Source: DASUBN01 sp035465695
Lineage (GTDB): Bacteria; Pseudomonadota; Gammaproteobacteria; Natronospirales; REEB76
Reading direction: 5' to 3'
Assembly: GCA_035465695.1 (NCBI GenBank)
Contig: DATIVR010000181.1
Location: 1 to 28,667, forward strand
Length of the DNA: 28,667 bases
Both the position numbers and the translations under genes were made by a program. Shown here piece after piece: positions 15,264 through 23,203 of the stretch; within the stretch, counting starts at the first letter, position 1, and each line of letters opens with the position of its first letter. Under the pieces are notes generated by a model. It was not told the origin of the DNA, made no database searches, and saw nothing but the letters and a program-made list of their open reading frames with translations.

Positions 15264-15964
15264 GCATCGAACACAAAGCGGGCTTGAGCGCTGACGCGCT
15301 CGCAGGCGACAGCGTCGTCGACTACCTCATCGGCCATCCCGAGTTCTTCGAGGCCCATCCCGAGCTCCTGAGCAAGCTCAAGGTCCCCCATCCATCCGGC
15401 ACGGCGGTGTCGCTCATCGAGCGGCAGGTGGAGGTGCTGCGCACCCAGCATCGCCAGTTGGAGCGCAAGCTGGTGGACCTGATCGAAGTGGCCCGCGCCA
15501 ATGACACCCTGATCGAACGGATCCATAGGCTCGCCTTGGCGCTGCTGGAAGGCGCCAACCTGCCGGACCGGTTGTATGCGCTGCAGGAAGAGCTGCGCGA
15601 GCGCTTCGGCGCCGATGAAGTGAGCCTGTTCCTGATACATGCCAGCGACCAGAAGGCCGATGCAGGTCCAGCCCGCTGGCTGAAACCGGGTGATGCGGGC
15701 CTCGAACAGTTCCACGACATCATGAAGTCCGGCAAATCACACGTGGGCCGCCTGCGCCCGCCGCAGCTGGAATTCCTGTTTGGGGAGCAAGCCGAGCACA
15801 TCGCGTCTTCGGCGCTGGTGCCTCTGGGCGAGAAGGGTAACCTCGGGCTCCTGGCCGTAGGCAGCCGCGATGCGGACCGTTTCAGCCCCACGCTCGGGAC
15901 CGCCTTCCTCACTCGCATCAGCGAACTCGTGACCGCCGCGGTGCGGCCGCTCATGCCGAAATGA
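15260..15964 (+). CDS. DUF484 family protein
   Basis: Product of 234 residues. The N-terminal VVDYLIGHPEFFEAHPELLSKLKVPHPS and SLIERQVEVLRTQHRQLERKL are typical of DUF484, followed by a coiled coil and a GAF-like domain (about 90-230) with ALVPLGEKGNLGLLAVGSRD. DUF484 genes sit between dapF and xerC in many gammaproteobacteria; the function is not known to me. Starts by ATGA overlap with dapF and overlaps xerC the same way. Confidence 0.85.
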   Translation: MSIEHKAGLSADALAGDSVVDYLIGHPEFFEAHPELLSKLKVPHPSGTAVSLIERQVEVLRTQHRQLERKLVDLIEVARANDTLIERIHRLALALLEGANLPDRLYALQEELRERFGADEVSLFLIHASDQKADAGPARWLKPGDAGLEQFHDIMKSGKSHVGRLRPPQLEFLFGEQAEHIASSALVPLGEKGNLGLLAVGSRDADRFSPTLGTAFLTRISELVTAAVRPLMPK

Positions 15965-16863
15965 GCCCCACGCTCGCCGACTGGCTCAAGCGTTTCACAG
16001 ACCATCAAGCCCAGCGCAACCTTTCTCCCCACACCCGGGAGAATTACGCCCGTGATCTCCTCACGTTGAAGGTGTTCTGTGAGAAGCAGAACCTTGCCGA
16101 CTGGGGGACGTTGGACGTGCATCACGTGCGCGCCTTTGTCGCCCAGCGCCACCGCCAGGGCCTGTCGCCCAAGAGCCTGCAGCGTCTCTTGGCTTCGGTC
16201 CGCTCGTTCTACGTGTTCCTGCAGGGGGAAGGTGCGGCAAAGAAAAACCCGGCGGACGGGGTGCGCGCACCGAAGGCCGCCAAACGGCTTCCGGACACGC
16301 TGGATGCCGACCAGATGGCGCGGCTACTGGAGATCCCGGGTGATGACCCGGAGACGGTGCGGGACCGGGCCATCATGGAACTGCTCTACTCCTCGGGCCT
16401 GCGTCTCGCGGAGATGATCTCGGCGAAGCTTATGGACCTGGACATGGGACAGGGTCTCATCACCGTCACCGGCAAGGGCAGCAAGACCCGCATCGTGCCG
16501 GTAGGCAGCAAGGCGCTGGAGGCGCTCCGGCGCTGGCTCAAGGTGCGCGGCCAACTGGCGAAGATGGAAGACGATGCCCTGTTCGTGAGCGTGCGCGGCG
16601 GGCGGCTCTCACCCCGCAGCGTGCAGGCGCGGCTTAAGCATTGGGGCCGCGTGCAGGGCGTGCAACAGGGCGTGTACCCTCACCTCCTGCGCCACTCCTT
16701 CGCCAGTCATGTCCTGGAATCCAGCGGCGACCTACGGGCGGTGCAGGAACTCTTGGGTCACGCCAACATCAGCACCACCCAGATCTACACGCATCTGGAT
16801 TTCCAGCATCTCGCCAAGACCTACGACGCGGCGCATCCGCGGGCGCGCAAGAAGAAGGCCTGA
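15961..16863 (+). CDS. xerC: Tyrosine recombinase XerC
   Basis: XerC with XerD resolves chromosome dimers at dif. The 300-residue protein has the N-terminal SAM-like core-binding domain (about 1-95) and the catalytic domain with the full set of residues: R148 (SGLRLAEM), K172 (GKGSKTR), H241 and R244 (HLLRHSFASH), H267 (LLGHANIS) and nucleophile Y276 (TTQIYTHLDF). Its place after dapF-DUF484 supports housekeeping XerC rather than a phage integrase. Starts by ATGA overlap. Confidence 0.93.
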   Translation: MSPTLADWLKRFTDHQAQRNLSPHTRENYARDLLTLKVFCEKQNLADWGTLDVHHVRAFVAQRHRQGLSPKSLQRLLASVRSFYVFLQGEGAAKKNPADGVRAPKAAKRLPDTLDADQMARLLEIPGDDPETVRDRAIMELLYSSGLRLAEMISAKLMDLDMGQGLITVTGKGSKTRIVPVGSKALEALRRWLKVRGQLAKMEDDALFVSVRGGRLSPRSVQARLKHWGRVQGVQQGVYPHLLRHSFASHVLESSGDLRAVQELLGHANISTTQIYTHLDFQHLAKTYDAAHPRARKKKA

Positions 16864-16868
16864 CACGG

Positions 16869-17225
16869 ATGACCACGGTACCCCGTCCTACCGAGATCCG
16901 CCTGCGCAAGTCCGCAGGCGTGGTGGCCGTGAGCTTCGATGAAGGCAGCCGCTTCGAGCTGCCCTTCGAATACCTGCGGGTATTCTCGCCTTCCGCGGAA
17001 GTGCGCGGCCACGGCACCGAGATCCTGCAGATCGGCAAGGAGCACGTGAAGGTGACCGCCGTGGAACCCGTGGGCAACTACGCGGTGCGCCTCAGATTTG
17101 ACGACGGCCACGACACCGGGCTCTATTCCTGGCCGGTGCTGTGGGACCTGGGCGTGAACCATCAACAGAATTGGGAGCGCTATCAACAGCGCCTCAAGGA
17201 CGCGGGCTACCAACGCAAGGTGTGA
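16869..17225 (+). CDS. DUF971 (GBBH-like) domain protein
   Basis: Product of 118 residues from ATG 16869, five bases after the xerC stop. It has the DUF971 pattern: PTEIRLRKSAGVVAVSF, FELPFEYLRVFSPSAEVRGH, VTAVEPVGNYAVRLRFDDGHDTGLYSW and YQQRLKDAGY. The fold is that of the N-terminal domain of gamma-butyrobetaine hydroxylase, and related domains occur with Fe-S assembly or Mrp-type proteins; no reaction is known. The family often lies near ubiE, hslUV and xerC in related genomes. Convergent with the MipA gene, one base apart. Confidence 0.85.
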   Translation: MTTVPRPTEIRLRKSAGVVAVSFDEGSRFELPFEYLRVFSPSAEVRGHGTEILQIGKEHVKVTAVEPVGNYAVRLRFDDGHDTGLYSWPVLWDLGVNHQQNWERYQQRLKDAGYQRKV

Positions 17226-17226
17226 G

Positions 17227-18054
17227 TCAGTGCTGGCTGCGCTGGAACACCCAGGCCACCGCCAGGCCGAACGACCAGCCACCCGCGTCACCGACGAGCG
17301 GGCTCGACTGGAACGCGGCCCCGTGCACGCTGGTGTGCTCGACGAACGCGCCATACACCATGTCTCCCCTGTGCCAGCTCACGCCGAGCTGGGTGCTCCA
17401 GCCCGCGTAACCGCCGGGGGCCTCATAAGCCGGGCGCGCGGCCGTGGCGTACTGGGGTGACACCCCGTAGTAATACTGCGCGTAGCCGCGATCCACGAAA
17501 CGACCGGAAACGTTGGCATCGAGGATCAGACGGTCCTCACCTGCCTCGAACCAGGTGGCATGCCAGACGAGCCTGGGATCGCTGTCGAAGCCGCGATGGT
17601 GGAAGGTGACACCCCGTACGCTGGCGGCGACCCGTGCCGGCAACACGAAGTCGATGCCGTCATCGGCCCCGCCCTGCCAGACGTGATAACGCAGGGCCGG
17701 ACCCACCTCGCCGAGCCAATCCAGGTCCGGCATGCCCTGCCGTTCCTTCGTATCCGATGAGGTCACGTCCACGTTGCCGCCGAAATCCATGTCCAACGAC
17801 CAGCGGTCGCTGCGCAGGAGCTTGCCACGCACCTGGTCGCGGTCGGCGTCGAGGAAGCGGCTACGTATGCTGAAGTAAGGGAAAGGCAGCACCAGTTGGC
17901 GCTTCTCGGCGGCGCCCTCGTAGGCCGGGAAGTCCACCGCGCCCACGCCGAGGCCGAAGTCGACGCGCGTCGGCTGCGGCGGAGGCGGCGAAGCGGCATC
18001 GGCGAAAGCCGGCGTGGCGATGCACGCCAGCAGGAAGGCGAATCCGGTCCTCAA
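17227..18054 (-). CDS. MipA/OmpV family outer membrane protein
   Basis: Product of 275 residues with a signal peptide (MRTGFAFLLACIATPAFADA) and alternating beta-strand sequence ending in an aromatic-poor tail. The opening of the mature part, VDFGLGVGAVDFPAYEGA, and FPYFSIRSRFLDADRDQVRG are typical of MipA/OmpV (MltA-interacting) porin-like barrels. The ATG overlaps the stop of fabV (ATGA on the minus strand), so it is translated with an enoyl reductase, an unusual partner. No specific ligand can be deduced. Confidence 0.8.
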   Translation of the reverse strand: MRTGFAFLLACIATPAFADAASPPPPQPTRVDFGLGVGAVDFPAYEGAAEKRQLVLPFPYFSIRSRFLDADRDQVRGKLLRSDRWSLDMDFGGNVDVTSSDTKERQGMPDLDWLGEVGPALRYHVWQGGADDGIDFVLPARVAASVRGVTFHHRGFDSDPRLVWHATWFEAGEDRLILDANVSGRFVDRGYAQYYYGVSPQYATAARPAYEAPGGYAGWSTQLGVSWHRGDMVYGAFVEHTSVHGAAFQSSPLVGDAGGWSFGLAVAWVFQRSQH

Positions 18055-19241
18055 AGCTGCACGCAGTCGAACTCGAGCTTCGTGGGGACATCCGCCTCGT
18101 AGTCCACATCATCGCGGCTGAAGCCGAAGTTCCTCAGGAAATCCTGCTTGTAGCCCGCGTAATCGGTGACCTGCAACAGGTTGGCGTCATTCACCCGGGG
18201 CCAGAGGGCCTTGCAGGCCTGCTGCACGTCTTCCCGCATCTCCCGCTCGTCCAGGCGGATACGGCCTTCCGGGTCCAGCGGCAGCGCTCCACCGGTGTAG
18301 AGCCGTTCGTGGAAAAGGCGCTGCATCTGCTGGATGGCGCCCTCGTGCAGGCCTTTCTCCTTCATGACCTTGAACACGATGGAGACGTACAGCGGGATCA
18401 CAGGGATGGCGGCGCTCGCCTGGGTGACGATGGACTTGAGCATGGTGACGCGCGCTTCCAGGCCCGGATGCTGCAGACGCAGGGCTTGCGCGGTCTGTTC
18501 CAGATCCTGCTTGGCGCGGCCGATGGTGCCATGCCAGTAGATGGGCCAAGTGACTTCGGGCCCGATGTAGCTGAAGGCCAGCGTCTTCGCATCCTTGGCC
18601 ACCAGTCCGGCCGCGTATAGCGCCTCCATCCATTGGATCCAGGGCTCGCCGCCCATCACCTGCACCGTCTCGCGGATCTCCTGTTCGTCGGCGGGTTCCA
18701 CTCGCACATCCGCCAGCTGGTCCTTGTCGGTGTCGATGGTGCGGCCCGAGTAAGGTGCGCCGATCGGCTTCAACGTGGTGTGGGCCATGCCGCCGTCCGG
18801 CAGTTTGCGGGCCGGCGAAGCCAGGGAATAGATGATGAGATCCACCGGGCCGCCCAGGCCGTCACGTATCATGCGTACAGCCTGTTCACGGGTCGCTTCG
18901 GAGAAGGCGTCGGCATTGAGATTGAGACTCACCAGTCCCGCCTCATTGGCGGCGGCGTCGAACGCGGCGCTGTTGTACCAGCCGGCGGTGCCGGGCTTGT
19001 TGTCCTTGCCCGGCTTCTCGAAGAAGACTCCGAGGGTCGCCGCGCCGTAGCCGAAGGCGGCCGTGATCCGTGCCGCCAGGCCGTAGCCCGTGGACGCGCC
19101 GATCACCAGCACGCGTTTGGGGCCGCTAGCCGGAAGACCCGCCGACCGCACCAGTTCGATCTGCTGCCTCACATTGGCGGCACAGCCGAGCGGGTGCGAT
19201 GTGGTGCAGATGAAGCCCCAGATGCGGGGTTTGATTATCAC
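18051..19241 (-). CDS. fabV: Trans-2-enoyl-ACP/CoA reductase FabV (NADH)
   Basis: FabV carries out the last reduction of each fatty acid elongation round, and known members resist triclosan. The 396-residue length is standard. Seen are the N-terminal KPRIWGFICTTSHPLGC, the NADH-binding VLVIGASTGYGLAARI (residues 45-60) and the catalytic Y-x8-K as Y235 and K244 in YWHGTIGRAK. The start is GTG 19241 with AGAGG about ten bases upstream. No fabI is in the window. It is expressed with the downstream MipA-type gene. Confidence 0.93.
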   Translation of the reverse strand: MIIKPRIWGFICTTSHPLGCAANVRQQIELVRSAGLPASGPKRVLVIGASTGYGLAARITAAFGYGAATLGVFFEKPGKDNKPGTAGWYNSAAFDAAANEAGLVSLNLNADAFSEATREQAVRMIRDGLGGPVDLIIYSLASPARKLPDGGMAHTTLKPIGAPYSGRTIDTDKDQLADVRVEPADEQEIRETVQVMGGEPWIQWMEALYAAGLVAKDAKTLAFSYIGPEVTWPIYWHGTIGRAKQDLEQTAQALRLQHPGLEARVTMLKSIVTQASAAIPVIPLYVSIVFKVMKEKGLHEGAIQQMQRLFHERLYTGGALPLDPEGRIRLDEREMREDVQQACKALWPRVNDANLLQVTDYAGYKQDFLRNFGFSRDDVDYEADVPTKLEFDCVQL

Positions 19242-19265
19242 GGCTTTACCTCTGCTGATGGCCGC

Positions 19266-19271
19266 ATTCTA
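19266..19271 (-). promoter_or_regulatory. -10 box (TAGAAT) of fabV-mipA
   Basis: The minus strand reads TAGAAT, 24 bases before the fabV GTG, leaving a short leader with the AGAGG ribosome site. The -35 region is weak. Confidence 0.4.
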
Positions 19272-19296
19272 GCCCAGCCCCGCGGCCGCGATACCG

Positions 19297-19302
19297 TACA
19301 AT
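19297..19302 (+). promoter_or_regulatory. -10 box (TACAAT) of the PAP2 gene
   Basis: TACAAT ends eight bases before ATG 19311, so the message would be leaderless or nearly so, consistent with the missing Shine-Dalgarno. Confidence 0.35.
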
Positions 19303-19310
19303 CCGGCTCC

Positions 19311-19985
19311 ATGGTCAGCATCGTCTTGTCCAGCGGAAGATACCGGGAGGCCTGGGGTCGCTTCACTTTCCGCTGGTGGCTGAAGACCATCGGCATAACC
19401 GCGTATATCACCGGTTTCATGTTCATCTACTTCACGCTGCTCCGCCATCCGCAGTTTCCGGTGACGGTGATGCCGCTCACGGCGGTGGACCGCGCCATCC
19501 CGTTCGCGCCTTGGAGCCTTTTCCTGTACGCCACCCTGTGGATATACATCTCGCTGGTACCCGGGATGTTGTGGTCATGGAGCGAGATGCGCGAGTACCT
19601 GTTGCAGGTGAGCCTGCTCAGTCTGCTGGGTTTCGTGATCTTCCTGTTCTGGCCCACGGAGGTGCCCGCCGAGCTCATCGACTGGTCCCACGACCCGGCG
19701 GTCGCCTTCCTGAAATCTGTGGATGCCGCAGGCAATGCCTGCCCCTCCCTGCATGTAGCCTTCGCCGTCTTGAGTGCCCTGTGGCTGCAACGTCTGCTCT
19801 CCCATGTGGCGATGCCGCTCCACATCCACCTCATCAACTGGCTGTGGTGCCTGGGCATCCTCTACTCGACCCTCGCCACCAAGCAGCACGTGGCCCTGGA
19901 CCTCTATGCGGGGGTGGCTGCAGGCCTGGCCGTGGCCTTGCTCCGGCCACCGCCGGCCTTCTCGAGCGCGCCCCTGGCGACCTGA
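19311..19985 (+). CDS. PAP2-superfamily membrane phosphatase/phosphotransferase
   Basis: Product of 224 residues from ATG 19311. Upstream codons in the same frame lie opposite fabV and are rejected as coding. About six membrane segments are visible, for example ITAYITGFMFIYFTLL, LFLYATLWIYISLVPGM and LQVSLLSLLGFVIFLFW. The acid-phosphatase motifs are the CPSLHVAFA segment (about residues 144-152) and TKQHVALDLYAG near 185-195, whose His and Asp fit the third motif. These resemble the inositolphosphotransferase (Aur1-like) branch more than undecaprenyl phosphatases. Substrate unknown. It lies upstream of the aryl polyene cluster on the same strand but has its own promoter-like site. Confidence 0.75.
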   Translation: MVSIVLSSGRYREAWGRFTFRWWLKTIGITAYITGFMFIYFTLLRHPQFPVTVMPLTAVDRAIPFAPWSLFLYATLWIYISLVPGMLWSWSEMREYLLQVSLLSLLGFVIFLFWPTEVPAELIDWSHDPAVAFLKSVDAAGNACPSLHVAFAVLSALWLQRLLSHVAMPLHIHLINWLWCLGILYSTLATKQHVALDLYAGVAAGLAVALLRPPPAFSSAPLAT

Positions 19986-20005
19986 CAAGCGGGCTATCCC
20001 CCCGT

Positions 20006-20034
20006 GTAACACTGGGCTCTCAAGCCGCTATGAT
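20006..20034 (+). promoter_or_regulatory. Probable promoter of the aryl polyene cluster
   Basis: GTAACA (20006-20011) and TATGAT (20029-20034) are separated by 17 bases and match four and five of six consensus positions. The RNA would start near 20041, about 40 bases before the first gene. No terminator is seen between the PAP2 gene and this site. Confidence 0.45.
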
Positions 20035-20079
20035 GGGCATCGGGGGTAAACGGGTCCCACACCGACTCATCACACATAG

Positions 20080-20823
20080 ATGCCGCAACCCATTGATATG
20101 ACTGGATATTTCGGCATAAGCCGCTGGCATGCCTGGGCACCCGGCGTGACCGGGCCGGAGACTTGGCGGGCCTGGCTGCCGGCCGGCGCCTGTCCCGACC
20201 GCGAAGCCCAGCCTGACGTCAGTTATCTTCCCAGTCTGCTACGGCGGCGCCTGGACCGGGCCGGCCGCATGGCCCTGTCCACCGCGTGGCCCTGCACCGA
20301 GGGGCTGCCCTCGGTGCAATCGGTGTTCTCCTCCCGTCACGGCGCCTTGGATCGCACTCTGGACCTGCTCGTCCATCTCGCCGACCGCGAGACCCTTTCC
20401 CCGACCACCTTCAGCCTGTCGGTGCACAACAGCACGGCGGGGCTGTTCTCCATCGCACGCAGCGACCGCGGCGCCGCCACCGCCATGGCCGCCGGGTCTG
20501 ACAGCCTCGCCATGGCGCTCCTGGAAGGAGCGAACCTGGTCGGCGAAGGCGCCTCGCACGTGCTGGTCTGTTATTCGGATGATGTGACACCTTCACCGTA
20601 CTGCGAATTCGGTGTGGAGGATGCCAGCCACCGTCCCTTCGCGGTCTCGCTGCTGCTGACGTCACCCGGCGACGGTGACGTCTACCGCCTGTCACGCAGC
20701 GGGACCGGCGCTGGCGAGACTCCGGAAGCCGCATTGATGCGGCTGCTGTTGGAAGACACGGCGACCTCGGTGATCGGGGTGGACCAGGCTTGGCAGCTGG
20801 AGCGGAGCAGCCGTGCCCACTAG
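20080..20823 (+). CDS. Ketosynthase-like protein of the aryl polyene type (Cys-less, chain-length-factor-like)
   Basis: Product of 247 residues of the Ketoacyl-synt_2 (PF13723) type found in aryl polyene clusters. It matches the N-terminal half of a beta-ketoacyl synthase. At the nucleophile elbow it reads FSLSVHNSTAGLFSIARSD (from residue 111), with Asn-Ser (117-118) where active synthases have the catalytic Cys. The second half with both histidines is absent. It probably pairs with a true ketosynthase as a structural or chain-length partner; that synthase is not in the window. ATG 20098 (MTGYFGISRWHAWAPG) is an equally plausible start; neither has a clear ribosome site. Confidence 0.8.
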   Translation: MPQPIDMTGYFGISRWHAWAPGVTGPETWRAWLPAGACPDREAQPDVSYLPSLLRRRLDRAGRMALSTAWPCTEGLPSVQSVFSSRHGALDRTLDLLVHLADRETLSPTTFSLSVHNSTAGLFSIARSDRGAATAMAAGSDSLAMALLEGANLVGEGASHVLVCYSDDVTPSPYCEFGVEDASHRPFAVSLLLTSPGDGDVYRLSRSGTGAGETPEAALMRLLLEDTATSVIGVDQAWQLERSSRAH

Positions 20824-21640
20824 CCTCGGCCGTGTCTGGCGTGCGCTCGGCACCGGATTCTGCTTCCTGGTGTACGGCCTGCTGAGCCTCATTTTCAGCG
20901 TGAGTGTGTTGCCGGTGTTGATGTTCTGGCCGGGCAGCGCCATGGCACGCGAGCGGCGCATCCGGCGCTTCGTGAGCATCACCTTCCGTCTGCTCCTGGG
21001 TGGCATCGCTTTCCTGGGGCTGGGCACGGTGGAGGTGGAAGGCGAGGAGTGGCTGGCGCAAGCCGACGGCAAGCTGGTGGTGGCCACCCATCCCATGTAT
21101 CTCGACGTGGTGGCGCTCCTCATGCTGCTGCCCTTCGCCGACTGCGTGGTGAAGAATGCCATGCTGAAGAACCCTTACTACCGGCGCTTCGTGCATGCGG
21201 CCGGTTACATCAGCAACGGCGACTCGGCGGCGGCGCTGGAAGCCTGCGTGGATTCGCTGAAGCGCGGCCGCTCACTGGTGTTGTTTCCTGAGGGCACGCG
21301 CAGCACCCAAGGCCAGCCGTTGCGCTTCCGCCGCGGCGCGGCGCAGGTGGCGGTACGCAGCGGCTGCCGCATCCTGCCGGTGATGATCCACTGCGATCCA
21401 CCGGCCCTCACCAAGGACCTGTCCTGGTGGCAGGTGCCGGTACGCCCCTGGCGCCTGACCGTGCGCTTCTATCCGCCGCAGGAACTTTCCGCATTCGGTT
21501 ATCGCACCGACCAGCCTTACGGGGCCGCCGCCCGGCGCCTCACCCATGCGCTGGAAGATTTCTTCACTCAACAGCTCGCCAACCATGAACGCACTGATCG
21601 AAGAACTGAAGCAGCTCATCATCGACTCGCTCGATCTTGA
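20813..21640 (+). CDS. 1-acyl-glycerol-3-phosphate-type acyltransferase (PlsC family)
   Basis: Product of 275 residues from GTG 20813, overlapping the preceding gene by 11 bases. One or two N-terminal hydrophobic helices (about 12-40 and 55-70) precede the PlsC active site HPMYLD (H93, D98, the HX4D motif) and the FPEGTRS block at 159-165. Standard length for the family. In aryl polyene clusters such an enzyme is thought to join the polyene or a fatty acid to a glycerol- or sugar-based lipid anchor; the acceptor is not known here. Its last 56 bases overlap the acyl carrier protein gene in another frame, which could mean a true end slightly earlier or coupled translation. Confidence 0.85.
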   Translation: MPTSLGRVWRALGTGFCFLVYGLLSLIFSVSVLPVLMFWPGSAMARERRIRRFVSITFRLLLGGIAFLGLGTVEVEGEEWLAQADGKLVVATHPMYLDVVALLMLLPFADCVVKNAMLKNPYYRRFVHAAGYISNGDSAAALEACVDSLKRGRSLVLFPEGTRSTQGQPLRFRRGAAQVAVRSGCRILPVMIHCDPPALTKDLSWWQVPVRPWRLTVRFYPPQELSAFGYRTDQPYGAAARRLTHALEDFFTQQLANHERTDRRTEAAHHRLARS

Positions 21641-21848
21641 GGACGTGAAGCCGGCGGACATCGACGCCAAGGCGCCGCTGTTCGGCAACGGCGGCCTGGG
21701 ACTCGATTCCATCGACGCGTTGGAACTGGGTGTGGCGATCCAGAAGAAGTACCACGTCAAGCTGGACGCCAACTCCGCCGATACGCGCCAGCATTTCCAT
21801 TCGGTCGAGAACCTGGCGAAATTCATCACCTCCCAGAAGCCGGCCTGA
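21585..21848 (+). CDS. Acyl carrier protein
   Basis: Product of 87 residues from ATG 21585. The phosphopantetheine serine is S42 in GGLGLDSIDALELG, and the helical flanks (LIEELKQLIIDSLDLEDV and NLAKFITSQK) complete the fold. It carries the growing polyene as a thioester. Aryl polyene clusters usually hold two such proteins; only this one is seen here. The gene starts inside the acyltransferase gene and has no strong ribosome site. Confidence 0.88.
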   Translation: MNALIEELKQLIIDSLDLEDVKPADIDAKAPLFGNGGLGLDSIDALELGVAIQKKYHVKLDANSADTRQHFHSVENLAKFITSQKPA

Positions 21849-21865
21849 TAACGGCGCGGCGGGAC

Positions 21866-23203
21866 ATGAAGATGCGTCACGCGGGGCAAGATGCGCTACC
21901 GCAGGTCCTGGGTGGACGTGCGCCGGTGGATCGTGCCGGTTTCCAGCGCCGCGTCCAGGCCTTGCGTGCGGTACTGGACCTGCATCCGGCGAAACGTTGG
22001 GCGCTCATCTGCGACGACGCCGGTTGGTTCGGCGCGGGACTGCTGGCCCTGGCGGCGCGGGGACGCAGCGTGGTGCTGCCGCAGTCGCCCCAGCCCGGCA
22101 GCCTCTCCGATACCGGCGTGGAGGCGGTGCTCACGGACCGGCCCATGGATTTCCGCCAGTTCGAGACGCTCGCCCTGATGGAACCGGGTGACGAGTTCCG
22201 TCCTGTGCCGACTGCGCCCGACGACGAAGCGCGCGTGGAGTTCTACACATCGGGTTCGTCGGGCGCGCCCAAGTGCGTACCCAAGGCTTATCGGCAATTA
22301 CGACTGGAAGTCGAGGCGCTGGAACGGCAATGGGGCTCGGAGCTGGCTGGCGCCACGGTGCTGGGTACCGTGCCGCATCACCATCTCTACGGCCTGCTGT
22401 TCCGGGTGCTGTGGCCGCTGACAGCGGGGCGGCCCTTCGCTGCGGACATGTGCCTGCAACCCGGGGAACTGCGCGCGGCGGCGGGCGCCGGCCGTTGCGT
22501 GCTGGTGAGCAGTCCGGCGTTCCTCGGCCGCATCTCGGACTATTCGCAATTGCCGTCCTCTGCCCAGGTGGCCGGCTTGTTCAGTTCCGGCGCGCCCCTC
22601 CCGGACGCCGCCGCCCAGAGTCTCCGCGAGTGGGGCCGAGCGGCCGTGGAAGTCTATGGCAGCACCGAGACCGGCGGTGTGGCCTGGCGCGCCTGGGATG
22701 GCGCCGCGGATCGGGCCTGGTGGTCGCTGATCGGCGGGGTGGACACGCAGATCCGCCAGGAAGAGACAGGCCCGCGCCTGTGGGTCCGCTCCGGTTGCAC
22801 CTACGGCCAGGACTGGATGCCCACCGGCGATCTGGCCCGCTTCGGCGATGACGGCCGTTTCATGCTGCTGGGTCGCGCCGACGACGTGCTCAAGTTCGAG
22901 GACAAGCGCGTGTCGTTGAGCGAGATGCGCGCACACCTGCTACGCCATCCTTGGGTGGCGGAGGCGCGCCTGTTGCTGCTGCCGGGCCGCCGCCAGCACA
23001 TCGGCGCGGTGGTGGTGCTGAGGCCGGAGCGGCACGGTGCCGAACGCCGTGAGCTGCGCGAGGCACTGCGCAGCTGGATGGCAGAGCGCTATGAGACGCT
23101 GCTGATACCGCGCAAGTGGCGCTTTCCGGAAGCGCTGCCGGACAATGCCATGGGCAAGACCGAACAGGCGCGGCTGCTGGCCCTCTTCGAGGACCAGCCG
23201 TGA
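21866..23203 (+). CDS. AMP-dependent acyl/aryl-acid ligase
   Basis: Product of 445 residues of the ANL adenylation superfamily, shorter than typical acyl-CoA ligases (about 500-550) but normal for aryl polyene and xanthomonadin clusters. Motifs: phosphate loop YTSGSSGAPK (127-136), VYGSTETGG, the hinge GDLARFGDDGRFMLLGRADD and the C-terminal catalytic lysine in NAMGKTEQARL (about residue 433). It likely adenylates an aryl acid such as a hydroxycinnamate or hydroxybenzoate and loads it on the carrier protein; the substrate is inferred from cluster context. ATG 21866 follows GGCGGG. Confidence 0.85.
   Translation: MKMRHAGQDALPQVLGGRAPVDRAGFQRRVQALRAVLDLHPAKRWALICDDAGWFGAGLLALAARGRSVVLPQSPQPGSLSDTGVEAVLTDRPMDFRQFETLALMEPGDEFRPVPTAPDDEARVEFYTSGSSGAPKCVPKAYRQLRLEVEALERQWGSELAGATVLGTVPHHHLYGLLFRVLWPLTAGRPFAADMCLQPGELRAAAGAGRCVLVSSPAFLGRISDYSQLPSSAQVAGLFSSGAPLPDAAAQSLREWGRAAVEVYGSTETGGVAWRAWDGAADRAWWSLIGGVDTQIRQEETGPRLWVRSGCTYGQDWMPTGDLARFGDDGRFMLLGRADDVLKFEDKRVSLSEMRAHLLRHPWVAEARLLLLPGRRQHIGAVVVLRPERHGAERRELREALRSWMAERYETLLIPRKWRFPEALPDNAMGKTEQARLLALFEDQP

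Noticed and set aside
15961..16863. Phage or island integrase
   Set aside because: The place in dapF-DUF484-xerC and the full-length XerC sequence show the housekeeping recombinase; no att-like repeats or phage genes are nearby.
18633..19310. Long in-frame extension upstream of the PAP2 gene
   Set aside because: It runs opposite fabV, which is certain, and gives no PAP2-like or membrane sequence; ATG 19311 with the adjacent -10 box is preferred.
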